Below the pieces are notes generated by a model that worked only from the letters and a program-made list of their open reading frames with translations, had not been told where the DNA came from and did not search any database. A DNA stretch of 64,000 nt from Pelodera strongyloides (lineage: Eukaryota > Nematoda > Chromadorea > Rhabditida > Rhabditidae): positions 62,001 to 126,000 of the forward strand of contig JAANDG010000341.1 of assembly GCA_036852015.1 (NCBI GenBank), written 5' to 3'. This document shows, in pieces, positions 47,540 through 59,000 of this stretch (the first letter of the stretch is position 1; each line of letters opens with the position of its first letter). Both the position numbers and the translations under genes were made by a program.

Positions 47540-50500
47540 TGTCACGCAGTTTTAAAAAAAAATTCTAGTCTGTCATTACTGTTTTTGGTCAAAATAATCA
47601 AGAGTTTTCTGCAAAATATCATCACGGACAAGATTTCTGAACTGAAATCAAGCTTTTTGTTTCCTCAAAACACTGTAACACGATTTCTGGAACACATCAA
47701 GATGTGTGCCGGCCATGAAAATCTTTCCACGCTCTTTTGCAGCTCCGCAAAACGCCATAGTGTTTTCTATCGAAAACCCTGTGGCAAGATCAGTCTCAAC
47801 TGAAATACATCTTGCAAGATCATTTTCAACTGAAATACATCTTGCCACAGGGTTTTCTCGATGAAAACCGTGTGGCAAGATCAGTTTCAACTGAAATACA
47901 TCTTGCCACAGGGTTTTCTCGATGAAAACCGTGTGGCAAGATCAGTTTCAACTGAAATACATCTTGCCACAGGGTTTTCTCGATGAAACCGTGTGGCAAG
48001 ATCAGTTTCAACTGAAATACATCTTGCCACAGGGTTTTCTCGATGAAAACCGTGTGGCAAGATCAGTTTCAACTGAAATACATCTTGCCACAGGGTTAAC
48101 CGTGTGGCAAGATCAGTTTCAACTGAAATACATCTTGCCACAGGGTTTTCTCGATGAAAACCGTGTGGCAAGATCAGTTTTCAACTGAAATACATCTTGC
48201 CACAGGGTTTTTCGATGAAAACCGTGTGGCAAGATCAGTTTCAACTGAAATACATCTTGCCACAGGGTTAACCGTGTGGCAAGATCAGTTTCAACTGAAA
48301 TACATCTTGCCACAGGGTTTTCTCGATGAAAACCGTGTGGCAAGATCAGTTTCAACTGAAATACATCTTGCCACAGGGTTTTCTCGATGAAAACCGTGTG
48401 GCAAGATCAGTTTCAACTGAAATACATCTTGCCACAGGGTTTTCTCGATGAAAACCGTGTGGCAAGATCAGTTTCAACTGAAATACATCTTGCCACAGGG
48501 TTTTCTCGATGAAAACCGTGTGGCAAGATCAGTTTCAACTGAAATACATCTTGCCACAGGGTTTTCTCGATGAAAACCGTGTGGCAAGATCAGTTTCAAC
48601 TGAAATACATCTTGCCACAGGGTTAACCGTGTGGCAAGATCATTTTCAACTGAAATACATCTTGCCACAGGGTTTTCTCGATGAAAACCGTGTGGCAAGA
48701 TCATTTTCAACTGAAATACATCTTGCCACAGGGTTTTTTCGATGAAAACCGTGTGGCAAGATCAGTTTCAACTGAAATACATCTTGCCACAGGGTTTTCT
48801 CGATGAAAACCGTGTGGCAAGATCATTTTCAACTGAAATACATCTTGCCACAGGGTTTTCTCGATGAAAACCGTGTGGCAAGATCAGTTTCAACTGAAAT
48901 ACATCTTGCCACAGGGTTTTTCGATGAAAACCGTGTGGCAAGATCAGTTTCAACTGAAATACATCTTGCCACAGGGTTTTCTCGATGAAAACCGTGTGGC
49001 AAGATCAGTTTCAACTGAAATACATCTTGCCACAGGGTTTTCTCGATGAAAACCGTGTGGCAAGATCAGTTTCAACTGAAATACATCTTGCCACAGGGTT
49101 TTCTCGATGAAAACCGTGTGGCAAGATCAGTTTCAACTGAAATACATCTTGCCACAGGGTTTTCTTACTGAAAACCGTGTGGCAAGATCAGTTTCAACTG
49201 AAATACATCTGCCACAGGGTTTTCTCGATGAAAACCGTGTGGCAAGATCAGTTTCAACTGAAATACATCTTGCCACAGGGTTTTCTCGATGAAAACCGTG
49301 TGGCAAGATCAGTTTCAACTGAAATACATCTTGCCACAGGGTTAACCGTGTGGCAAGATCATTTTCAACTGAAATACATCTTGCCACAGGGTTTTCGATG
49401 AAAACCGTGTGGCAAGATCATTTTCAACTGAAATACATCTTGCCACAGGGTTTTCTCGATGAAAACCGTGTGGCAAGATCAGTTTCAACTGAAATACATC
49501 TTGCCACAGGGTTTTCTCGATGAAAACCGTGTGGCAAGATCATTTTCAACTGAAATACATCTGCCACAGGGTTTTCTCGATGAAAACCGTGTGGCAAGAT
49601 CAGTTTCAACTGAAATACATCTTGCCACAGGGTTTTCGGGTTTTCGATGAAACCGTGTGGCAAGATCAGTTTCAACTGAAATACATCTTGCCAAGGGTTT
49701 TCTGAAATCCATGTTGCCACAGGGTTTTCGAGTGAAAACCGTGTGGCAAGATCAGTTTTCAACTGAAATCATCTTGCCACACAGGTTTTTCTCGATTGAA
49801 AACCGTGTGGCAAGATCAGTTTCAACTGAAATACATCTTGCCACAGGGTTTTTTTCTCGATGAAAACCGTGTGGCAAGATCAGTTTCAACTGAAATACAT
49901 CTTGCCACAGGGTTTTTTCGATGAAAACCGTGTGGCAAGATCAGTTTCAACTGAAACATCTTGCCACAAAAAAAAAAATGAAAACCGTGTGGCAAGATCA
50001 GTTTCAACTGAAATACATCTTGCCACAGGGTTTTCTCGATGAAAACCGTGTGGCAAGATCAGTTTCAAACCTGAAATACATCTTGCCACAGGGTTTTTCG
50101 ATGAAAACCGTGTGGCAAGATCAGTTTCAACTGAAATACATCTTGCCACAGGGTTTTCTCGATGAAAACCGTGTGGCAAGATCAGTTTCAACTGAAATAC
50201 ATCTTGCCACAGGGTTTTCTCGATGAAAACAGTGTGGCAAGATCAGTTTCAACTGAAATACATCTTGCCACAGGGTTTTCTCGATGAAAACAGTGTGGCA
50301 AGATCAGTTTCAACTGAAATACATCTTGCCACAGGGTTTTCTCGATTGAAAACCGTGTGGCAAGATCAGTTTCAACTGAAATACATCTTGCTTTGCCACA
50401 GGGTTTTCTCGATGAAAACAGTGTGGCAAGATCAGTTTCAACTGAAATACATGCCACAGGGTTTTCTCGATGAAAATAGTGTGGCAAGATCAGTTTCAAC

Positions 50501-50883
50501 TGAAATACATCTTGCCACAGGGTTTCTCGATGAAAACCGTGTGGCAAGATCAGTTTCAACTGAAATACATCTTGCCACAGGGTTTTCTCGATGAAAACAG
50601 TGTGGCAAGATCAGTTTCAACTGAAATACATCTGCATCTTGCCACAGGGTTTTCTCGATGAAAACCGTGTGGCAAGATCAGTTTCAACTGAAATACATCT
50701 TGCCACAGGGTTTTCTCGATGAAAACCGTGTGGCAAGATCAGTTTCAACTGAAATACATCTTGCCACAGGGTTTTCTCGATGAAAACCGTGTGGCAAGAT
50801 CAGTTTCAACTGAAATACATCTTGCCACAGGGTTTTCTCGATGAAAACCGTGTGGCAAGATCAGTTTCAACTGAAACATCTTG
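47540..50883. repeat. 61-bp satellite array, about 50 copies, self-complementary monomer
   Basis: The unit reads CTTGCCACAGGGTTTTC, TCGAT, GAAAACCGTGTGGCAAG, then ATCAGTTTCAACTGAAATACAT. The first 17 bases are the inverse of GAAAACCGTGTGGCAAG with one mismatch, so every monomer can form a 17-bp hairpin with a 5-base loop. The homogeneous core starts near 47770. Older copies are recognisable back to about 47540. Sixty-one is not a multiple of three, so the long open frames on both strands come from the repeat and are not genes. Indel-bearing copies cluster at 49640-50660. Confidence 0.95.
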
Positions 50884-51420
50884 CCACAGGGTCGAAAAGC
50901 AGTGCCACATGCCACAGGGTTTTTGCATACGAAGAAAGCGAGTGTCATGGCACGAACGAGAGGTCAAAATCTAGCCACAGGGTTTTTGTGCATAAAAGCC
51001 TGTGGCAAGATACTGAGCGAGTTAAAACGAGGTCAAAATCTTGCCACAGGGTTTTTGTATACAGCTTGCGGCACAAAATCTTGCCACGGGGTTTTGTAAC
51101 GAGCGTGGCATTTATTAAAACGAAACGAAAAAAGTATGGCACGAGGTCACAAAAACCCTGTAGCCAGATGCTGAGCGAGTTAAAAACGAGGTCAGAATCT
51201 TGCCACAGGGTTTTTGTACACGAAAAGCGTGTGGCAAACGAGGTAAATATCTTGCCGCATTGTTTTTGTGCACAAAAACCCTGTGGCAAGATGCTTAGCG
51301 AGGATCTTCCCACACTGTCTTCATCGGAAAAACCACTGTGGCAAGCTGCATTTAAGCTGAAACCGAGCTGGCCACATTGTTTTGAACTAAAACACTGGCA
51401 AGATGCATTTCAAGTAGTAG
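50884..51420. repeat. Decayed, longer relatives of the 61-bp satellite
   Basis: Imperfect units of about 60-75 bp keep CTTGCCACAGGG and CCTGTGGCAAG, but have TTTTTGTGCACAAAAA as hairpin tip and GAGCGAGTTAAAACGAGGTC as spacer. They look like ancestral or degenerated edge monomers. The 247-codon frame across them (50841-51584) is not credible as a gene. Confidence 0.85.
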
Positions 51421-51595
51421 AACTTGCATTCGAGTATCAAGAATTCCGTCAGAGAAAAAAAGCTAAAACATACGAACATGTTTTGCCTTATCACAGGAAA
51501 AAGGAAACAAAGTTCATTTTAATCGGAAGAACTGATAAACAATTGTTATGTATGTCGCAGATGAAGAAAAAAAAACCTTGGTAAAACAATAACAA

Positions 51596-51601
51596 TTTAT
51601 T
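51596..51601 (-). terminator. AATAAA poly(A) signal of rpl-22
   Basis: The minus strand reads AATAAA 13 nt after the rpl-22 stop codon, implying the very short 3' untranslated region usual for ribosomal protein genes. Confidence 0.7.
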
Positions 51602-51614
51602 TAACAACAAATGT

Positions 51615-52293
51615 TTACTCATTGTCTGATCCCTCCTCATCTTCCTGGTTGATGTGGAAGTATCGGAGCTCGTAAGTGTCCTTGGTGGGGGCAACAATAC
51701 GAAGCCAGTCACGAAGCGAGTTTCTCTTCAAGTACTTCTTGGTCAGGTACTTCAGATAGCTGAACACAGAAAGTTACATGATGCAAATACAGGTATGACA
51801 AGCTAAATCCACAAAGCTTAGAGAAGAAAAGCTATTGGATGTCCATCTACAATTAAACAGCACTTGCCCATCGTAAAGAGCACCCGTAAGAAATAGCCAT
51901 TTGTCAGACTCACCGCTTGGAGAATGGGATCTCGGACTTCAGGACAATCTTGGTCTTTTGGACGCTCAAAGTAACTCCGCTTGCTGCAAGACGACCGGTC
52001 TTTCCACCGACCTTAATTCGCTCCTGGAGGAAGTTCTCCTAAAACGAAATTAGAACTTAGACGGGACTTACTAGGGACCATGAACACCCTATGCCCGTTT
52101 GGCCAAACAGAGACGGAAACTCTGATGCCATGAAACTTACGAAGTCTTCAATTTTCAAGATTCCATCCTCGAAGGGGTTTTTGCACTCGATGTAGTACTT
52201 AATGTTGGCCTTCTTGTCAGTGGTCTTGGAAGCTCCCTTAACCTTCTTGACGCTCTTCTTGGGGACGGGCTTTTTCTCGGCGGCAGCAACCAT
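51615..52293 (-). CDS. rpl-22: 60S ribosomal protein eL22 (RPL22)
   Basis: Three exons are read on the minus strand: 52293-52141, 52038-51914 and 51759-51615, with matching phases (0, 2). The protein is about 140 residues, close to the usual 120-140. The N-terminus is Ala/Lys-rich ([14 protein letters not shown]). The conserved core follows: [45 protein letters not shown] and [19 protein letters not shown], then [10 protein letters not shown] and an acidic tail ([10 protein letters not shown]). These are the eL22 signatures, and the core is nematode-like. eL22 is a structural protein of the large ribosomal subunit that binds rRNA near the exit tunnel. A TTTCTAG acceptor lies 6 nt before the ATG, suggesting a 5' UTR intron or a trans-splice site. 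The satellite edge lies about 170 bp past the poly(A) signal. Confidence 0.97.
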
Positions 52294-52599
52294 TTTACCC
52301 TAGAAATTAAGGATACTTATATTTTTTAAACAGAACAGTCAAAAAATGGGCAGAAAACACACAAATATAAGCTAAGCAAAAAGAAACAACTATAAGCAAA
52401 ACATTATATCATAAAAATCTTCAAAAATAAATTAAAAATAATTTTGGGATTTCGTATTTTTATTTTAGGAGGTCCTAAACGGAACGTGCAGTCTGTAGTC
52501 GTAAAGGTGTATGGGAGCTGACTTTCGCATGCAAAAGAACCGATTGGGCCAATTTCGAATCATCGCTTCCGCTACTCTTCGTTCCCTGAGCGCGCCTCG

Positions 52600-52740
52600 C
52601 ACCGCGATCAGGCCGTTTCTGCGGACCGCACGCGGTGAAACCCGCGAGTCGCGGGTCAAATGTCCACTCGCATGCACCTTGCATTTGGCCCGCGTGCGAT
52701 TCGCGGGTTTGGGACCGCAACGCAGGCACGTTCTGCGTGC
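52600..52740. repeat. GC-rich foldback upstream of rpl-22
   Basis: ACCCGCGAGTCGCGGGTCAA and GCATTTGGCCCGCGTGCGAT, then TCGCGGGT, form imperfect inverted arms in otherwise AT-rich DNA, about 310-450 bp upstream of the rpl-22 start. GTGCGATTCGCGGGT has a close match at 55010-55145. It may be a mobile foldback or a GC-rich promoter element. Confidence 0.5.
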
Positions 52741-53014
52741 GGTTTCAACTTCGAAAAATTTTCTAAGTCCACGGCAGGGTTATATTTTGTTCTTTCTATA
52801 TATGAATACTTTATTCAACTTAGGCAGGTGTTTTAATTTTAATCGATTCTGTGTACATGTTTGGCGGATTGCCGTCCACATTTGACTCGGTGAATCGGGT
52901 AGTTCGTTGTGAACTGTGAAAAATTGCAAACATTCTACACATGTTACCTTTTAAGTTATGCAGGTGTTTGTATCATGTATTAATATGATTATCCTAATCG
53001 CTGCTTGTTTACAG

Positions 53015-53884
53015 ATGGCATTGGCTTCACAGGAGTGTGGGATCCAAGCTGATGGCACTTATGCCGGAGCAGGGAAGGATGGGGCGTCTACTACAATGAG
53101 GAAAATGTAGGACTTGCTTTTATCACCACGATTGTGCATGTTTCGTTCTTGTTTGTATTGTTGTAATGCGCATATCTTATTCAGCCGGAAACTGTGTGCC
53201 TCAACCTCGCCCAATAATCTGAAATGGAGGGACATATTTGGCCATCGATGTTCTTGGTATTGTGCATTGGGAGACTGCTGGAAGTGACTGTCTGCCAAGC
53301 TGTCCGTTTATTAATGCAGGTATGTTCATATTATTTACTTTTGATGTTTTAGCTACATACAGCATGCAAACAGTAATGCAATACTTGGCTTGGTTGTTTC
53401 AGAAAATGGACCCGACAAGGGCACTCGATTGATTTGAAATTTGAACAATCGCGACACGGGGAATATATGGCCAGTGCCTTCGTTCGATATAGCCTAAGGT
53501 AATAAATTTATATTTTGAACACTAGCGGCCAGAACACAGCCCTGTTATTGTTTTCGAAATTCCAGTCTTCTGCAATCCATTTATTTATCATCCTATATCA
53601 AACTTAATTTCAGTATATATCCTACATGGACTACGTTCAACGATTTGTTGAGAACAACTCTGTACGATGTTTGCTTCAGAACGCTGGAGGTGACAAACCC
53701 AGCATGTGGATCCTGGTATGTATTTAGGCAATCGCAGTGTTGCATTTTTTGGTTGTGTTGCGCATAATTTGCTAGTAGCTTTCTGCATAAGGTATAAACG
53801 TTAAGCCATAGGTCATGATCAGTTTATTTCAGGTTTTCCTATATGTGCCACGCCATGTCGTTTTTTTCTTCCCTGATCGTTTGA
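53015..53884 (+). CDS. Putative small five-exon gene, unknown product
   Basis: Five exons chain with consistent phase 2 junctions: 53015-53106 (MALASQECGIQADGTYAG), 53185-53283 (WRDIFGHRCSWYCALGDCW), 53403-53498 (KWTRQGHSIDLKFEQSRHGE), 53614-53715 (TFNDLLRTTLYDVCF) and 53833-53884 (TGA). The product would be about 146 residues with several Cys and Trp. The ATG directly follows a TTGTTTACAG acceptor. I do not recognise the product and see no signal peptide. Splice sites are acceptable but short introns make chance chains possible, and other frames are open in some exons. It could instead be a decayed gene or retroelement piece. Confidence 0.4.
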
Positions 53885-53899
53885 ACGTTCAAATTGGCT

Positions 53900-55009
53900 G
53901 TGTCGCATGTTCCCCTTCAATCGTCTGGATGCACTTTCTTCACGCCGAGATTCGCTCCACTTACCGCTGTGGATGGAATGGAATAATGAAGCAGCTGTGA
54001 GTATTTCCTTATGACTATTCCTCACTTTACTTATCTAAAATTATTAGCCGTACTATAAGGGACACTTCAACCAATGCTTCTTTTCGATAATTACAACACT
54101 TTCAGTATCACTGGATTAACTGGAAGGACTTCCGCCTTCCGCTATCGGAATCCTGAGTCCTGAGCCAAATCGAAGTTCATGAGCATCACCATCTGTGACT
54201 GCCGCGAGCAACGTTCCAGGCGCCCTTCAGGGTGTTAGCTGTACGGGAGCGAAGTTAGAGAAGATTCAGCGAAAAGCTAATTTCTAGGGCGAAATATTAT
54301 ATTCATTTCGCATTATAAATGTAATGGATTAGCCGATGAGATAAACAAAAAGAATGAAAGAATAGCTAATTTGCTTAGAATTCGTAACGTTCGTTAACAT
54401 TTATTTTCTAAGCATTCCCGACCGACTCCCCTAGCACTAAACTTTCAACCTCGACTGTATTCCGGTCTACAATTATGATTGATTTACTAGATTACTTATA
54501 GCCAATTCCTAATCCAGAATTAACTGATCCATACATGTGCAGGTTTGTCGTGATCCGCTATTCCTTCTCGTTTGCTCCCGAGCTTTGTTAAGTATTATCT
54601 AAGCTAAGCATAACTTCCCAGCTTTTACCTCTCGTTTTTCGTTAGCTATATTATTTTGTCACTGCTATGTTCATAACTTATGCCGAGTACCATATAGTAT
54701 ATCCGCGCCTTTTATTTGACATGAACGCCCTCTATACGACTAGCCACCGTGTATTCAGTGTCCTCCTAATATAATTTAGACGGTTATGATGATAGTTAAA
54801 GTAAAATAGGAGTTTACGTACGTTTCAATAGTTCTCCATTGTATTTCGTTTTTTTGAGTGCTCTGTTCCTCGTTATTGAGCTTTTTTTTGGATCTGATTG
54901 TTGATGTTTCCGTAATAATAATAATAAAAAACTTTTATATGTTTGTTTCTTGTATGTAAAACGTGTTGTTGTTCTCAATTAGTGATTATTTAAAGCTAGT
55001 ATACCCTGG
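53900..55009. other. Intergenic stretch without a supported gene
   Basis: Only short frames are present. A TTTCAG-like acceptor near 54106 has no convincing exon behind it. Confidence 0.4.
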
Positions 55010-55145
55010 ATCCTGGATCCCCTCAATCAGAACCCGCGGTCTGCAACCCCCAGTACCCGCGGATCGCGCGCGGTGTTTCCCGCGCCTCGAGGCCCGGACA
55101 TACCGCGACGTGATCTAGCCTCGCGTGCGATCCGCGGGTACCCAC
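55010..55145. repeat. GC-rich foldback
   Basis: AACCCGCGG, ACCCGCGGATCGCGCGCGG and CCTCGCGTGCGATCCGCGGG form imperfect inverted arms. The segment shares GCGTGCGAT(C/T)CGCGGGT with 52600-52740. Its composition is strikingly different from the surroundings. Confidence 0.5.
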
Positions 55146-55254
55146 GACCGCGACGTCGCAGGGTAGTTACAGAGTAGCATAGCGCTAGCCCAGCCCGACC
55201 ATCTTTTCATCAACTTTTTCTTACATGTCATTTTGCCCGCTTTATGTTCGCGGA

Positions 55255-55588
55255 GTGTACTTAGGAACATTGCTAGGTGTGGGACAGGAAGCACTTCTAC
55301 TTTGTTTTAAAATTGTTCGAGGTTTTCATTCACATCCAATGTTATACGGTATGTTCACAATGAATGGGCAGGTCACGCAGAAATGGTAACTCCTTTGCGC
55401 TTCTTCAAGAGTCTATTCGGTCTAATCAGTCCTTATGCTTTTTTAAGCCTAGGGTTACTCGTATCTGGAACTTGTTGCCTGACGAATTGGTAAAATTGAG
55501 CACTGTTGATGCCTTTAAAGAACGGATAGGTAAAATGGACCTGGTAGATTTGTATGAGAGGTCTATTAGAAACATTCGTTCATCGTAA
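55255..55588 (+). pseudogene. 5'-truncated, frameshifted LINE (C-terminus of ORF2)
   Basis: The frame starting at LLLCFKIVRGF shifts by one near 55370 into RSRRNGNSFALL and continues through FFKPRVTRIWNLLPDELVKL, then STVDAFKERIGKMDL and a stop. The W-N-LP-E/D pattern followed by S-F-K is the typical C-terminal end of non-LTR retrotransposon reverse transcriptases (Jockey/CR1-like group). Only this end is left. The AT-rich tail to about 55780 has duplicated AATAAAGTATTTATAT words, a plausible LINE 3' end. Confidence 0.7.
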
Positions 55589-56086
55589 TTTCTGTTCGTT
55601 TTTGTTGTTGTTGTGTATTCGTGTGATGTTTATTGTTGAGTTGTTGTTTTGCTGTTGCTGTTTTTGTTGTTATTCTCCTTTTCTTTGTTTCTCTTTTCTC
55701 GATCCGCTTTGTTGTTGCCTTTTTTTAACGCAATAAAGTATTTATATATAATTATGTGAAATAAAGTATTTATATTATATATTTCTTGATGAGCTCGACA
55801 TATAGTGTCGACTAGCTTTGTTTGTTTGCCATGCCATTGTTGCGTTATTGTTGTCATACTTTCCCCTCTTTGCTCTTTACTTTCTTTGATTTCTCATTTC
55901 TTTCTTCTTGATTCCATATGAAGATACCTTTCATACTTTTGTTTAGCTTGTCTCTTGTTTATAACGCGTTGAACTAATATTTCGCGCTCGTTTCGAAAAT
56001 GATTTACACAGTTCGCCCGTGCTCGTCGGTTCCTCTCTCCTTCTGTGCTATGTTTCCCGTCAAAAATCCCCTACCTTTTTTCAGGT
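55589..56086. other. LINE 3' tail and T-rich intergenic DNA
   Basis: TTGTTGTTG-rich sequence, the AATAAAGTATTTATAT duplication (about 55730-55780), then unremarkable T-rich DNA leading to the TTTTTTCAG acceptor two bases before the ATG at 56087. Confidence 0.5.
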
Positions 56087-59000
56087 ATGAGCGATGATCC
56101 GCAACCGAGTTGTTCAAAAGAGATCATTCCCAAGTCTATCGGCTCGTTGATTACTTCTGAATGTCCTCCACCTTTTAGTTCCACAGACAGAGTTGAAAGA
56201 GTCAAGTCTGCAGCATCCGTACGTTTTTTTTTTCGAAAAAACTAAATTTGTGCGTTCATGCGTTGGATTTATTGACTGTCCATTTCCATTCAGTTCTAAT
56301 TTTGACAGAGGACAGAGGCATATTTCTATATTTTAGCAAATTTCAGTTTTCAACAATCAGTCGATCTTCTGACGAGCAACCTGATGAAATTTGTGACAGG
56401 TAAGGATGCCTATTCGCATTCTGAACATAAACTCAATGACAGAAAAGACCAAAAGATACTAAGGGCGCGTTTGGGTTGCTCTTTCCGAAAGGAAAAACAT
56501 GCAAATTTATCGTTCGGGTTGGATCTTTCCGAAAGGATTTAATGCTTTGAGAAAGCAAAAACACGTATGAATTTTTTTCATAAATTCATACGGTGTTTTT
56601 TGCTCTCTCGTTTTCCTTTCGGAAAGAGCAACCCGAACACGCCCTTAGGCCGTGCGTCTGGATTGTTTTATCAGCCATATTGATTTATTCTAACCTAACT
56701 AAGACAGTAGCACGTGACGCGAATCATTCTTTCAGGTGTAAATCTCTGACGGATAATGCGTTTCGAGCCCAAAATTCTGCACATTGTCTTGCCAGTGAAT
56801 TGTCACGTTTGCGAAGTGTTTCGGTGGTAAGTACTTGCTTGATTAGTTTCTTCTATTCGTATTTTGTAATATTTATATGGATCTAATCATCTAATGCTTA
56901 ATCGCATTAACATAAGATTGCTTACAATGCATACCATTCACATGGTTGCATTTCTTCGCTTTACTTCGGTAACGTATTTATATAACGTAATTTCTTTAGG
57001 AAAACGAGCAAATTCGTCGCGCATTGGCCGAAAATCACACGTTTATACAGGGTCTATTGAACACGAGATCGGTTAGTTTTTCTTCTTTGTGTGTGATTTG
57101 TGGCTAGTTGTAGTTGTGGCATGTGAAGGAACTGTCATTTGTGTGTTGTGTGAAGGAACCTACAGCAGGATGATGATTTTTGTACTGTAGTTATATTGAA
57201 TACGGTAGCATAAGGCATCTTTCATTTACTACTTTGTTCTCTGCCGAGTGACTATTTGAACGAAACTTTTTTAGTAAGCCTATGACCCTATGATTGGAGA
57301 CAGATATACTCTCTAACCTAAGACCGGTGTTTCTTCTGCTTCTGCTTTGATCATCAAAACGTGTGAGGTGAGGCATTGTCTTTTTAGGGTGCAGATTCCC
57401 GTATAGCCGACCTTGAAGCAGAATTGAACCAGGAAAAGAAAAGAAACAAAGATTTGCAAAACACATGTACGGAGTTCCAGAAGAAGGCTCGCGATTCGCA
57501 GGTAGGTACAGCCATAAATAAATTTATTTTACAATTTTCCCCAGAGATTTGACTGGTGTTCTGGTATCATTTACTGGTGCTGTAATGAAGTACCCAAAAA
57601 TGATTTCTATACGAATACGCTTGACGGATCAACATGATTCCTTCAAATTTAGGCACATTTGAATGCTGCCAATGAATGGCGTGCCAAATACGATTTGTCA
57701 CAAGAAGTTTTGGAGAAAGTGAATAACACGCGGACATCATTGGAGGACAAAATCGGACAGTCCTTATTGATTGCCAAGGTACAGTATCTTGAATTAATTA
57801 GAAATGGTAGACTCAAGAAGTTGGAATTTGGCGACTGGTTCTGCATTTCACTTTCACTGGGTTTGAAATGTTTTGTTTGTTATTCTTCCACTATTTACAA
57901 ATGTTGTATTCCTGCTTTAAATGAAATCCCATTACACGTCAGAAGAGCTAAGAAGCTAGTTGTTAGTTTTTTTTCTGTAATTGTTGTGCTATAATTATAT
58001 AGAATTCTTCCGTTTTTAGTTTTCACACCCATTGTTGATAAGTCTTTTTGAAAAGATTATATTTTTTCCCTCTTTTCAGCAATGGCGAGAAAAATATCTT
58101 TTGCTCACCAAACGAATGGAAAGGACAGATTCCGAACATTCGGTATTAAAAGAACGTATTAAGATGATCAACAAATTACTTCCTTCTCTCCTTTCTATTA
58201 CTGACAATGTTTGTAAGTTTTTGTACTTGGAGTTGTTAGTAGTTTACATTTTTATGCAATGTACATTTTTATGCAGGGACGGGTCTTCAACTTTTCGTTT
58301 TGTTGAACAGTAACATGTTGTTCGTATTTGTGGTTATTTTGTTATTCATGTTTGCAGTGGAAATGCAAAACGCTACACCTGCAGTCCGCAAAAAGTGCGA
58401 GAGGTTCGCCGATCCATTGCTTAGAGCCAGTCTTTTCGGCAAAAGACCACACAGGAAGGCAGATGGAGAAAGTGATGGTCAGTTCTAAAATCTATTTATT
58501 TTTTATTATTTTTGAATTCGAAATTTGAAAAATTTTAGTGCAACGGCTACCTTATGGAATTAGTACAGATATGGGTATTTATTATGATTGTTCTTGGAGT
58601 TATAGTTTCTCTGAGAAAGCCTTTTCATCAAGCCCTTTCAAGTGTATTTCGTTGATTGTGATTCTTTGTAGCCGTTCTATTTTCACCCATTCATCTAATT
58701 CTTCTAGTACGGTACGGCAACCGACGGTATGCGCTCTTCTCCTCTATCTTGACCTTGACCTTTTAGATGAAAGTATAGCGGATGCCCTCGAACAAGCAAT
58801 GACTGCGGATTTTGCTGGCACTTCTAGTTCACGTTCGGATTCTATGGTGACTGTTAGTTTTTTTTTTTAGTCTTTTTGTATTTTCACAAACGCGAACTAT
58901 CCGTCATGCTTTTGTGTTATTAGACACTTGTTTTCAATTGATCAATTGTTCGCAGTCGCAGTGTCACGTGTCACCGTTTCGTTAGCGAAGAATCGAAGGT

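Noticed and set aside
47393..47803. 136-codon frame left of the satellite
   Set aside because: No splice context, no motif, and its end is satellite sequence.
47770..50800. Many 60-120-codon frames on both strands in the satellite
   Set aside because: The 61-bp unit rotates frame each copy; the frames exist because the monomer lacks stops in several frames, not because of coding.
47770..50883. Possible CRISPR array
   Set aside because: The repeats are directly adjacent with no variable spacers, in a eukaryotic genome.
50841..51584. 247-codon open frame on the plus strand at the right edge of the satellite
   Set aside because: It begins inside the satellite, follows the decayed repeat units and is antisense to the 3' end of rpl-22; composition and repeats explain the lack of stops.
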